DNA of 26,397 bases, taken from assembly GCA_024220525.1 (NCBI GenBank), contig JAMYWO010000219.1:41221-67617 (forward strand). The letters run 5' to 3'. Made by a program: the position numbers and the translations under genes. Source of the stretch: Cochliopodium minus. Its lineage: Eukaryota > Discosea > Himatismenida > Cochliopodiidae. Every line of letters starts with the position of its first letter. The stretch's first letter is position 1. This document shows, in pieces, positions 1 to 11,010 of this stretch. Under the pieces are notes generated by a model. The model had not been told where the DNA came from. It worked only from the letters and a program-made list of their open reading frames with translations, and searched no databases.

Positions 1-308
1 GAATAAAGGTATCTTATAAATTGTTTGCAACTTGTGAATTGTGAGGGTAATTTGTTAATATTCAATCTCCTGAGCATATATAAGCTCCAAAACAAATTAT
101 CTTCTTTCAACATAAAGAATATACCCTTGCATACAGTAGAAATCGAGTAATAATCCTCATATTCAAAGAAAGAGAGGATCAATCTCCAGATCTGCTTTTC
201 ATTAAACGTGAATTCAATCATCCCATTTTTGGATATGGATTCTTGAATTTCAGATTTCTTTTCATTAGGAAAAATCTCACCCATTTTCTCCAAAATCTTA
301 TTTCCCAT
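1..308 (-). CDS. F-box-like protein, N-terminal part, runs off the left edge
   Basis: An open frame of 102 codons starts at the ATG at 306-308 and is still open at base 1, so the gene continues leftwards. After about 29 residues (MGNKILEKMGEIF...) comes an F-box-like helical segment with the pattern MIEFTxxEKQIWR, ILS, VCKGIFF, LKED and FWSLY, followed by LNINKLP. The same pattern appears in the copy at 25376-25711, which differs at many positions but keeps MIEFT, EKQIW, VCK, FWSLY and KLP. F-box proteins usually link Skp1/cullin ubiquitin ligases to substrates through a C-terminal module; that module is not visible here. About 120 bases of A/T-rich DNA separate this start from the 3' end of the next gene, and any promoter must lie there. 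The F-box assignment rests on the hydrophobic pattern and is not certain for so short a domain. Confidence 0.7.
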   Translation of the reverse strand, partial: MGNKILEKMGEIFPNEKKSEIQESISKNGMIEFTFNEKQIWRLILSFFEYEDYYSISTVCKGIFFMLKEDNLFWSLYMLRRLNINKLPSQFTSCKQFIRYLY

Positions 309-428
309 CTCAAATTTTTTTTTTATAAATTTTATATTTTTAATATTTTAACCGAAAAAATAAAAAATAAATTTAAAATAAATAAAATTTAATAAAAAAA
401 CAATCTTAATTTTTTTTTTCTTTCTGTT

Positions 429-3400
429 TCAGATAAGATGCAACTTCTTTTTTAAATCACGATACTCGGGGTTACTGTTCCAATCAATCTCCTGTGTTAT
501 TTCTCCGTCATACAATGATTTCCATTTGGAAAGACATTTCTCTGCCATTGGAATATGAACGTTTTTGTTTAAGTATGGAAAGATCCATTCTTGCCATTCT
601 TCTTTGTATTTGTAAAGATAATTCGATCTGAAAAAAAAATAAAAATAAAAATAAAAATAAAAATAAAAATAAAAATAAAAAAAATAAAAAAATAAAAAAA
701 TAAATAAAAATATGATATTCAAAAAAAATAAAATAATAAAATAATAAATAAATTCAAAAAATAAAATAAAATTAAATATTTATTTTCTTACACCAAAATA
801 TTTCCTTCTGTCCCATTTCCTATTAACAAAGACAAAATGCCCAAACATTTTATCACACCGTCAGAGTGTCCAGAGATTTGAGAGAATCTATCCCAAAATA
901 AATAAAATAAAAAAATAAAAAAGAACAAAAATAAAAAAATAAAAAAATAAAAAAATAAAAAAATTAAAAAAAATTTGAACCTTTTTATTGTTGAAAAGAT
1001 GCTATTAGATTTTACGTCAGGGTTGAAAGTAAGAGAAACTCTGTATTGTTGAAAACTGTCTTTGATGTCACAGATGTCTTTCACTACAAGACAGACGTGA
1101 AGAGCGTGTTTCTTTTTCGGTTCATCTATACAGCTCTTCAAGGCACTACTTGCAACTGACAAAAACCAGTGGCCTAAACAAATAAATTAATAAAATGAAA
1201 TAATAAAATAAAAATAAATTATTTTTTAAAATTAAAAAATTTAAATTAAAAATTAAAAAAATATAAAATAAACAAATTAATATAAATATAAAATAAATAA
1301 AAATAAATTAAATAAAAAATGAATAAAAACAAAAACTAAAAAATGTATTAAAATAAAATAAAAAATAAAAAATAAAAAATGAAAAATAAAAATAATAAAA
1401 ATAAAAAATAAAATAAAAAATATGTTAAAATAAAATAAAAAACATAAAAAAATATGTTAAAATAAAAATAAAAATAAAAATAAAAATAAAAATAAAAATA
1501 AAAATAAAAATAAAAAAATAAAAATAAAAAAATAAAAAATAAATATAAATATAAATTTGACAAATATATAAAAATAAAAATAAAAAATATTTTACTCTTT
1601 TCAGAGTTTTCAAAAGACCAATGCCTTATTATCATGCAATTAGAAGAAAGATCATAAGCTTGTTTCAAAAGAGAAACAAACATCTCCTGATTAAACAAGA
1701 AAGACTTTGACTCTTCGTCCATTTCCACGTTGACATCTCCCAAAAGGGTTGGAGGGTTCGTTTTAGAATCAGTCTTTGTGACGAGAAGAGCGCCTTCCAA
1801 ACATCTGAAAAACTCAACCAACCTCGCACTTTCTCCTTGTCTGATATTCCCTATTTTTACTCTCAGTACTTCTAATTTTGTTTTCCTATTTAAAAAATTT
1901 TAAATAAATAATTTAAAAAGTTAATTTTATTTTTTTAAATAATTTTTTTAATTAAATAATTTTTTTTATTTTTTTTCTAAATAATTTTAAAGTTAAATAA
2001 ATAATTAGTAATATTTTCTTGAAAATATTGTTGAAATTTTCTTTTTTTTGGAATTTTGTTTTGATCAATTTTATGAATTTTTTTTTTAAAATATTTAAAA
2101 TTAATGTTATTTTAATTTTTAATTTTAATTTTTTAATTTAATTTTTTAAATATATTTTTATTGATATTAAATTTTTTTGATATTTTAAATATTTTTTTTT
2201 TTGATTTATTTTTTATTTTGAATATTTTTGATTTAAAAATTTTTCATTTTTACCTTATCTTTGGAGAAAACTGGCCCATGTACCAATCAAACCACAAAGA
2301 AACGAACCTCATAGGAGTAGTCAAAGAAGGAATGACACAAGTAGCCAAATGCAGCTTCTCATGGAGACCCTTGCTTCCATAATGATGTATGATACAAAAA
2401 TACTGTTTGAAATGTTCCCAATACCTCCTCGAATATTCCAACATGGACAACAAATAATTTATAAATACAACGGATATTGCCCTTTTTTTATTTCCGCTAA
2501 CATTTTGTTTGCACTCATTTTCTTCCTCGTTTTCGTTTTCGTTGTTGAGGTGGTGGCCGAGTTTCTTACAGTTTTCGCAGTAAACTTTTGTGTATTTTCT
2601 CTTTTTCAACTCTTCAAATAACAACATGTCATCTTCTTCATTGACTTCTTTTGGATAGAGGTGATACTTTCCAAAAAAAAAAAAAAAGAAAGATTAAAAA
2701 AAATGTTGAATATGAACAAGGATTTTAAATTTTAATTAATTTAAATTTTTTTATTTTTTTTTAAAATGAAATTTCTCTGAAAAAAATTATTGGATTTTGA
2801 TTTTTGTTTCATGTTTTATTTTTACCTCATGAGGGGATATAGTGTCAAGAACATTGATTATCAAATTGGCGAAACCCTCTCTGATCCATTTCTCCTCTGT
2901 CTTGAACAAATATATCTTCACCCAGATATCCTTCTTCGTTCCAGAGAGCATATCAAGAAACCATACACATGCATTGAGATGTTGAGAGTATAATTTTACC
3001 AGCAAATTAATCCATTCTTCATATTGCGTTTTTATCTTTGAATGCACCATCACTTCAAAAACATATATGGTAAGCATCACGATGGTTTTAAATCCTATAT
3101 CTCGATTATTGCATTCATTATCGATTATATCGTTTATATCGTTGTTATATTGCATATTTTTTGGAAATGGAACATGATTGAGGAATTCAAATAAGAATTG
3201 GAAATATTCCTTCTTCATGTGTGTATTTTCATGCCTCAATTTATTCAACATCTTTTCCATTTCCCTATATTTTTCTTCATCCAACTTTTCCTTCTTACCA
3301 TTTTCTTTATTATTATCCATATGCTCATTCTGTTGCTTCTCTTCCTCCAATTCAATGATCCTTTTTCTGAGGAGATCATTTTCATTCTTAAGTGATTCAT

Positions 3401-3464
3401 TCTCTTTCTCCATCTTGATGAAAATCTCCTTCATCTTGTTCTTGATGCTGTTATCTTTCTTCAT
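429..3464 (-). CDS. Stand-alone USP9X/USP34-like C-terminal helical region with coiled-coil N-terminus
   Basis: Six exons fit in frame: 3464-2826, 2666-2254, 1885-1596, 1173-981, 887-792 and 627-429, each with GT...AG junctions, giving about 609 residues and a TGA stop. The ATG at 3464 follows an in-frame TGA two codons upstream, so the start is well supported. Residues 1-85 are a charged coiled coil. From about residue 86 (EYFQFLFEFLNHV) the sequence resembles the helical repeats after the peptidase domain in large USP9X/USP24/USP34 deubiquitinases: ACVWFLDMLSGTKKDIWVK, then YSRRYWEHFKQYF, then an HSDGVIKCL segment. No Cys-box or His-box of a USP protease is present, and the 217 bases upstream leave no room for one before the WAPL gene. 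It may act as a scaffold or pseudo-deubiquitinase; this is inference. The family link is by pattern recall only. Confidence 0.65.
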
Positions 3465-3681
3465 AAATCAACAAAATATTTGTATATATACAAAGAAGGG
3501 TGATTATATCCAAAATTTCAAAGGGCGAAAAAGAGATCAATTTTTTTATATAATTATTTTTTATTTTTAATAAAAATAAAGGTGATGTGAATAATTTAAA
3601 TAAAAGGATTGATGATTCAGTTTTGAAAAGTTTTTTAATTCAAAACAATCAAAAAAAATTTGTAAAGAAAAATAAATCCCT

Positions 3682-5833
3682 TCACAACTTTTTTAGCAAA
3701 ATGGCGATTGACTCGTGAATGTGGGTGTTCATAACTCCAATTTTCAACATAAAAATTACAAATTCTTGAATGGTTGAAACAATCTTTTCATTAGAAATTC
3801 CAACATCATTCAACTTTGTCGAATTATCTTTGTTTTCAGCAATGAGAAAAGCTAAGAGAATAGAAACATAACCAAGAAGTACTTTGTCACTGTTGTTAGA
3901 GTTTGTGGGACTTAAAACTTTGTCTCCTTCTTGATCTGCCCCTTTTTGCACATGCAAGAAAATATCAGAAAAAGTAGAAATATTTTGCTGAAGAATATCC
4001 AAAGATGATTTTTCCTTTATTTTAAAAAAAAATAAGAAAATAAATTAACAAAAAAAAAAAAAAGAAGATAAAAAATAAAAAATTTTTACAACTTCGATTA
4101 TGTTAGTTAAAATTCCAACGGACAAAACACAAAGATCAAAAATGAGAGAATTAAGTTTGGGATCGTCTTGAGGAGGAAGAAAAACAAATACAGATAAAAT
4201 GGTTACCAAAAGGTTTATAGAGTGAGAACTAGAGAAAACAAAATTGGAGCATTCAATACTTTGGTTGGTCAAATTCAAAAGTAACTTGAGGACACACTCC
4301 ATATTCTCCAAGTAAACATGCACAGGATTGTTCTCCTTTAAAAGAATATTTTTGTTGATGGAAAAATTGTTGTTGAGCTTCAAAAGGAGGCAAAGGTAGT
4401 TCAAAAAAGATAATTGAGATGAAATGAGCTCTTTTTTATAATCTTCCTTCACGACAACCAAACTTAGAAAGTCGATCATTCTAGTGAGAAGCTTCAAAGA
4501 TTGAAAGAACTTCTCGGAGTTTTGTTTGTTGATCTCAAAAATCTTTTCTCCTTTGTCTTTGTGCATCAGCTCCTTTATTTCTTCTCCTGACAAAACTCCT
4601 TCCTTGCAGTTGTTTTTAGAAATGAAATAGAGGTTCTCGAACTGTTTGGACACGATCTTAGTAGTAATTTTGATGACCAACTTCTTCTCCTCCTCGTTGA
4701 TTCTCTCAATGAACCCGTGGTCATTTTTTGCCATTTCGAACAAGATGATCAAACAGATTTCCTCAAAGATGTAATTAGAAAGTTCTTTCTCCTTTTCTTT
4801 CTCTTTTTCTTTATCTCCTTTCTTTCTTTCTTTTTCTTTATTTTTTGAAGAGAGTTTCTTCTTAGATTCCAACACTTTCAGTATGTTTTGCTCCAACAAA
4901 GGTGCATTGTTTGTATCGGGGCTCGTTGGGGATCTTTTTCTCATTTTCCTTTTTTCCATCACACTCATCTTCTTGCTTGGAGTTAAAACCACTTCCACTT
5001 TTTTTTTATCTTCAGAGAAATTGTTCCCAAGGGAATGTTCCAATGTTCTCAACAGTTTCAAGAAGAATAAATCTGCTTTATCTTTAGATAATAGATGATT
5101 CATATTCCATTCATCTCCATATAACGATATCAGACAGCCCAATTGCCCAATTGTGAAGATTTCTTCTCCATTTTTGTTTTTTTCGATCAATATCTCCCTT
5201 GATTTTGTTGGCATCAACACCTCTACTATCGATTCGAATATTTTTGGTGTGGATTTCAATATCATCAAGAAATCTGATTCGTTTATTGTTTTGATTAGTG
5301 AGATATACAATGTATTTATCACTTTATCGATATCCACACCTTTATTATTCTTCAATGTATTAAATCCATCACTATACAACAAAAAAGAAAATTTTGGCGC
5401 CAAAAAATTTAAAAAATTCTATAAATAAAAGTCCTTTGGGAAATATTTTTCTATTTTACATTATAAATTCGAATTGATCCACTAAAACAGCCTTATTTCC
5501 CAATAATATCATTTTTGATGCATTATTTGCTTTCACTTTTGGCTCATCATCCATTTCATCTTCAAGATCGAAATCATCTTTCACTTTATTCAATTTTCTC
5601 TTTCTATAATTTGTAATGTTGTCTTCTGATGATGAATCATCCTCATTCTTATCCAATGAAGATAATATTGTTGGTTGTGTAGGTTTATAGCTTATCAATT
5701 TGTAATCCTTCTTTGTTTGAAAATTTCCCTGATCAGAATCGAATGTCCATACTTGATTTGAATCATTCATATCAGAAGTATCACCCATAAAACATAAAAA
5801 TGTGGCATTCTTTTTCTTTGAAAATCTTTTCAT
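3682..5833 (-). CDS. WAPL: WAPL-like cohesin release factor
   Basis: Three exons, 5833-5460, 5371-4090 and 4014-3682, join in phase to give about 662 residues. WAPL with PDS5 opens the cohesin ring to release it from chromosomes. The first exon codes for an acidic, lysine-rich, probably disordered tail with little similarity to anything, ending in DQFEFIIDGFNTL across the first junction. That spot matches the conserved start of the WAPL domain (E-x-Y-I-L-D-G-L in animals). The second exon is an all-helical, HEAT-like stretch interrupted by a Lys/Glu-rich insert around residues 280-340. The last exon contains LLGYVSILLAFLIAEN and ends EFVIFMLKIGVMNTHIHESI, close to the conserved WAPL C-terminus. 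The protein is shorter than animal WAPL, mainly in the N-terminal tail. E2F-like sites lie just upstream of the ATG and inside the 88-base first intron. Confidence 0.83.
5392..5405. promoter_or_regulatory. E2F-like palindrome in WAPL intron 1
   Basis: TTTTGGCGCCAAAA is a perfect 14-base palindrome and matches the classical E2F/DP site TTTGGCGCCAAA. It sits in the first intron of the WAPL gene, about 430 bases from the ATG, in DNA where GC-rich hexamers are rare. Occupancy by E2F is inferred, not shown. Confidence 0.45.
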
Positions 5834-5844
5834 TTTTATTTTTA

Positions 5845-5856
5845 TTTTTTGGCGCT
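5845..5856. promoter_or_regulatory. E2F-like half site upstream of WAPL
   Basis: TTTTTTGGCGCT lies 12-23 bases upstream of the WAPL ATG, in the 169-base region between the divergent WAPL and ZZ-GNAT genes. It carries the TTTGGCGC core of an E2F site. Together with the palindrome in intron 1 it suggests S-phase control of WAPL, and perhaps of the divergent gene too. Confidence 0.4.
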
Positions 5857-6002
5857 TTTATAATTTTTCAAAATAAAATAAAAAGGGCAAATAGTAAAAT
5901 AATCAAACCCTATTAAATCCTATTTCAATGACTGTTTTGATATTCACTATTTTTGAAAAAAAATAAATTAAAATTGAATTTTTATTTACAAAAAGGTTGT
6001 GA

Positions 6003-7715
6003 ATGGATGATTATAATTCATTTGATTCAACAGAAAGTGAAGAACAAATAAAAGAACTGAAAGAAAATTATCACAAAGGTTACAATATATTCAAAATATA
6101 ATTCCTTCATCTCACATATCAATCAAAAACAATAGCAATATGCGATTCATGTGATTGTAATTAATTGAAATAAATCAAATTTTGTTTTGATATTAATTAT
6201 GGGAATTGGTTATTAGTTCCTATTTTCGGTATTAGATTCAAGGTAAAAAAAATAATAATGTTTTTGATTGGAATATAAAGGATCGAATATTTGATCAATA
6301 GTGTTTGAATTGTGAAGATTATGATTTATGTGAATTATGGTGAGAATATTCGATTACTGTTCCATTCAACTTTCATAAACTCATCAATCAAATTATAATA
6401 AAACAGCGAAAAGAAACAAGAACAAAAATCAACATTGCATGATCCAAATCACTGCTTCTTGAAGATAAATTTTCCAATGGACAAAAGATATTTATTGACA
6501 AAAGAACCATTGATAAAAGAAGCGACATATAATGAAGAAAGATCAATACTTCACATTGGATGTTTATGTGATAATTGCAAAGGACCAATAGTAGGATCAA
6601 GATGTAAATAAAAAAAAAGAAATATTTTTATGCAAATAAATAAAAATAAAAATTAAATAAAAATTTAATAAAAAATCTATGAAATAGTTGTTTGTACAAA
6701 TTGTGAAGCATTGTATAATTTATGTGAAGACTGCGAAATAAAATCATTGGTAGAAAAGATTCACAAGAAATACCACGTATTCGTAAAGGTACCTTACTCT
6801 TCAGTGAATCTCCCAGAGGACACTGTGATAGAAATAAAAGACGAAGAACTAAAGAAAATAACGATACCCAAAATGCCCATTTTGTACGAAATAAAAGAAA
6901 GCAACAACATTGTTATAGACAAGAAAAGATTAGAGCTAAGATCTGAAAACAAATTAAAGATAGGGAAAAAAAAGAGAGTTACACTGGACAACCATTTTTC
7001 AGAGAAGAAAATTAGGCTCATTGAGATCGGCGATGTGGATGCTCTTATGGAGATAGAAGTCGAATCTTTCGCTCGTCCTTATGAAGTTTCTTTCTTCCAA
7101 CAAATGGTCTACTTGTGTTCCATGAAGAAAAATTATGGTCTTTGGGTAGTTGAGTTGAAAATCAATGAGAAGAGTGTTGATTCTAAGCAGAAATCTGATA
7201 GTAAAGTTGTCAAGTTTTTCAGAAATATTTTCACTAAGTCTACTGAGGAGCTCCAAACTACAAACACTTGTATCGGTGGATATATTGCTGTCAAGGCCAA
7301 AAATTTTAATGCGGAAATAATAAGTTTAGCTGTTTCTAAAAAATGCAGAGGCAAAAAAAAATCATTTTTTAAATTTTAAATTTTATTTTTTATTTTTTAT
7401 TTTTTATTTTTTATTTTTTATTTTTTATTTTTTATTTTTTATTTTTTATTTTTTATTTTTTTATTTTTTATTTTTTATTTATTAAAAGGAAATGGTCTTG
7501 GTTTTTATTTGATGGAACATGCCAAAAAGTTTTCTTTGGAAAAGGGTTGTAACAGTTGTTCTTTGCATGTCTCTGTTTATAATAAAGTCGCGCAAGAGCT
7601 CTACAAAAAGTGTGGATATCAAATCACCAACTGGATCAAAAATTACTACAGCAACGAAGAAGAGGATGGGTTGATTATGACACAAGATTTGAAGGATTCA
7701 AAGATTTATTTCTGA
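6003..7715 (+). CDS. ZZ-ZZ-GNAT acetyltransferase
   Basis: Tiny exons build two ZZ zinc fingers followed by a GNAT acetyltransferase. Well-supported exons: 6136-6156, 6217-6242, 6302-6339, 6407-6603, 6688-7350 and 7489-7715. Finger 1 reads ICDSCDFPIFGIRFK then CLNCEDYDLCELC; finger 2 reads CLCDNCKGPIVGSRF, VCTNCEALYNLCEDC and HKKYHVFVKV. Both hold the Cys pairs and the I-x-G-x-R-F core of ZZ domains. The C-terminal half resembles RimI/NAA-type GNATs: ALMEIEVESFARPYEVSFF, AEIISLAVSKKCRGNGLGFYL (acetyl-CoA loop R-G-x-G-x-G) and ELYKKCGYQI. The ATG at 6003 is the only one that opens the right frame; first exon 6003-6036 fits in phase with a GT donor, but this junction is the weakest. The loop spans a GC-AG intron. 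Total about 400 residues. It probably acetylates protein amino groups; the substrate is unknown. Confidence 0.82.
7379..7483. repeat. TTTTTTA heptamer array in an intron
   Basis: A nearly pure array with period seven fills most of the intron of the ZZ-GNAT gene. The same heptamer, in either orientation, recurs at 10811-10965 and 14866-14925. Confidence 0.85.
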
Positions 7716-8120
7716 GAAAAAAAAAATGATCAAAAAAAAAAAAAAAAAAGATAAATTGTTTAGTTTGTTTTATTGTGAATGCTTGCTTGTGATTATCTAT
7801 CTTATCGTTTTTTAACATTTTGAACAAATAATACCATTTTTGTTTCTCATCATTGTATTCATTCTATATAGAATTAGATGGATTCTTCTCGTTCAAATTC
7901 TCATTTTTATCCCGCCTCCAAACAAAAAAAAAAAATCTATTTATAATTATTTTTGAAACATCAATTGTAAAATCCAATCCTATCTTACATTTGTTCATAT
8001 TTTATAAAGAAAAAATTTGATCAAGCAAAAAGCAAATATTATTTTTCTTCCTTTTAAAAAAATCATCTTTCAAAATAATAAAATAAAAAAAATATAAAAA
8101 ATTCAAAGGGCTTTTCTGTT
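7716..8120. other. Intergenic, A/T-rich
   Basis: This holds the 3' flank of the acetyltransferase gene and the upstream region of dymeclin. I see two long A tracts and one short GC-rich spot (CCCGCCTCC near 7911). No ORF or RNA gene was recognised. Confidence 0.6.
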
Positions 8121-10805
8121 ATGGGGTTGAATAATTCGAAACCTGCTAATGATATCTTCAATATCATCTCTGGAAAAAACTCTATAGGTTTTGAAGAGGA
8201 AGTGTGGGACAATCTATTCAAAAATTTCTCTTTCTATCCTTCGATCATCGATTTGAAACAACTATTTTTGGATTCTTATCAACATATTGTTGAATTGGGT
8301 AAATCCATTTTTCAAGCGAGAACGATGAATGGGATATATATTTATTTATATCATAGAAAGTTTTGAAAAATTAAGATATTTTTAATTTCATTTAAATTGC
8401 CACCTCATGATTCTTTTAATAATACTCTTAGAATAGCCTAAAATAATAATTACAAGAGAATAATAAAATTGTATGAAATAAAAAATAACTCGTAAACATT
8501 AAATAAATCAGTAATAGATTAAGGAAATATATGAACAACAAATATAATATTTTATTTCCTTTCAATTATTTCATTTTATTTATATATTGACATATTCAAC
8601 CTAAAAAATTAATAAAAAAGTGAGAAATGCATCAACAACAAAGAATCTTGAAAAATTTCTTTTGCATTCAATGATCTTGCTGAAAAACTGCATAGAAGAC
8701 AAAAACACAAAGATATCGAAAGATGCTATCCAAAAAGCAGAGAATGCATCGATCCTCATCAGATTGATCTGCCAATACCTCATCGAAAACGTGAGCACCC
8801 AAATCCCGACACTCCTTGGACAATGGAGCGAAGAACTATCTCAACACACAAAAGAATTAGAAGGAAATAACATAGCGGAGAGTTTAATAAAAGCAAATTT
8901 GCAATATGTAATAGAATGCAAGTTAAAAAACGAAAATTATCATTTGTATAAAGAAACATTGAATTTATTGATCGTATTGCTTTCTTCTGATATCTACTAT
9001 GAGAGCGTGGAGATGGAGAACAACCTTTTCATGTGCATTCTCTCTTGCCAGAGGGATAAATACACCCCTGCTCAGCTCATGAAAAGGCTCGTCAAAAATT
9101 TCATTGAGCAGAAGTCTGTTGACAAGTCAAATGCTTCTTCACAAAGGAATATTACTTCTTTTTTTTCGTCTATATTATCTTTATCTTGTAAGAAATTATT
9201 TTTTAAAATCACAAATTTTATTTTTGATCTTTTAATATTACTAACCATTTTTTAAATTACAATTTCTTTTTAACTCTTATTCATTTTTTAAATATTTGAA
9301 AATGAAATTTTTTTATTGGGAAAAAAAAAAACAATTTCTAGATTTTTAATCATCTCATTTTTGTTTATTTTTTAAGATTTATTGATTTTAAAAAAAAATG
9401 ATATTTTTAATTTTTGATAATTTTCATCTTTAATAAATTTATAATTTTTTTTTTCATAGCAAAATTTGTACTTTTCCCACTAATTGCAATCGTGTCCATC
9501 TTCAAAAAAATAGAGTCAGAAAAAGACACCTCCGTACCACATCTCAGCATCTTCCTCCTCCTCCTCCTCTCCAACAATTTCAGAAACAATTTCGGGCTTA
9601 TTGGTGAAAAAGATGTGGAAAACCGAGGTGTTGAGAACGAGCCTGAAAAAATCTTATTCAGAGTTTCTTATGAGAAGCTTTATGAGACTTTCTCCAAGAC
9701 TATGAGGAATGATTCTTCTGTTTTGTTGTTTTATGTATTCTTGAACCAAAACCCTACTTTTTTTTCTTTTGTCATTTCTAAGACGGATCAAGGTATTAAA
9801 ATTTCTTGTTTTACTTTTTTTTTTTTTTTTGTTATTTTTTAATAATATGATATTTATTTTTAATTTTTATATTTTAAATATTTTATTGTAGATTTAGTTT
9901 TTTTTTATTTTTTATTATTTTATTTTAAACAATAAAATTTTTTTTATTGTAATTTGTCAACATTTTAAAAATTAAATTTTTATTTCTTATTTTTTATTTT
10001 AACAATATTAAATATTTATTTTTATTTTTTTTTTGAAAGAAACATTCATTGTAAATTTATTGTATCGTTTGTACGTGATTCTCAAAAAAGAGGATTGTGA
10101 ACAATACTCAGAGTCGGTCTATATGGTGATCGTTCTTTTGTTGATGATGTCCCAAAATGAATCTTTTTCGGAAATTCAGCAACTTAAGATCAGTTATGTT
10201 CCTTGGTACAAAGAACAAATGTTGAGCAATATCACTATTGCAGATTTGATTGGTAAAAAAACAAAAATTATTATTTTTTTATTTATATTTTTATTATTTT
10301 AAAAAATATTTCTGATTTTATTTTCATTTTTTTGGTTATTAAAAATTTTTCTAATTATTTTCATGTAATTGGTTTTTAAAATTATGATTTATTTATTTTT
10401 GTTCAATACTTCTGATTTTATTTTTATTTTATTGGTCATTAAAACTTTATTTATTTTTCATTTTTTATTCTTTTAAAATTCATGATTTATTTTTTATTTT
10501 TATCAAATTTTATTTTTCATTTTTATTTTTATTTTATTTGTTTCAATTTTTTATTTTTCTTAAAGTTTTATTTCAATTTTTATTTTTTATATTTCAATTT
10601 AATTTATTTTTTGATTTTAAAGTTATCATTTTGAGTTACACCATCCAAATAAGTTTGCCAAAATCGAAAAATTCATACATTTTGACAACTTGTTTGGCGG
10701 TTTTGGCCAACATTTCCTCTCATTTCAAAAACATCCATCCTCTTGCTGCCATGAGAATTGTGCGTCTCTTTCAGTTAATTTCTAATAAATATTTAAAGTC
10801 TATTG
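8121..10805 (+). CDS. DYM: Dymeclin, N-terminal three quarters
   Basis: Five exons, 8121-8298, 8621-9187, 9460-9792, 10040-10252 and 10623-10805, join in phase to about 491 residues. Dymeclin is a peripheral Golgi protein needed for Golgi organisation and traffic. The start MGLNNS is a good N-myristoylation signal, as in other dymeclins, followed by VWDNLFKNFSF. Later landmarks match the family: VRNASTTKNLEKFL, a central YHLYKETLNLLIVLLSS, LLLLLSNNFRN, SSVLLFYVFLNQNPTFFSFV, SVYMVIVLLLMMS and TTCLAVLANISSHFKNIHP. Family members have about 670 residues; the last 170-180, including the conserved C-terminus, are absent. The coding similarity stops at the donor before an AAAAAAT array, and the next exon in the window codes for a kinase. 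The first intron is the longest of this gene (322 bases). Identity is firm; the 3' end is missing or misplaced. Confidence 0.9.
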
Positions 10806-10810
10806 GTAAA

Positions 10811-10965
10811 AATAAAAATAAAATATAAAAATATAAAATAAAAAATAAAAAATAAAAAATAAAAAATAAAAAATAAAAAATAAAAAATAAAAAAAAAAAA
10901 ATAAAAAATAAAAAATAAAAAATAAAAAATAAAAAATAAAAAATAAAAAATAAAAAATTAAATAA
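10811..10965. repeat. AAAAAAT heptamer array, probable false join
   Basis: A nearly pure array of period seven lies between the last dymeclin exon and the first kinase exon. Arrays of the same heptamer lie in other introns of the window, so a short-read assembly could join unrelated loci here. Confidence 0.8.
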
Positions 10966-11010
10966 AAATAAATAAAATAAATAATTTTTGAAAAATAATT
11001 TTTTTTAAAG

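Noticed and set aside
1348-1610. Phe/Tyr-rich open frames around 629-705, 900-970 and 1348-1595
   Set aside because: They are intron simple repeats read through in the frame of the adjoining exon, not membrane segments.
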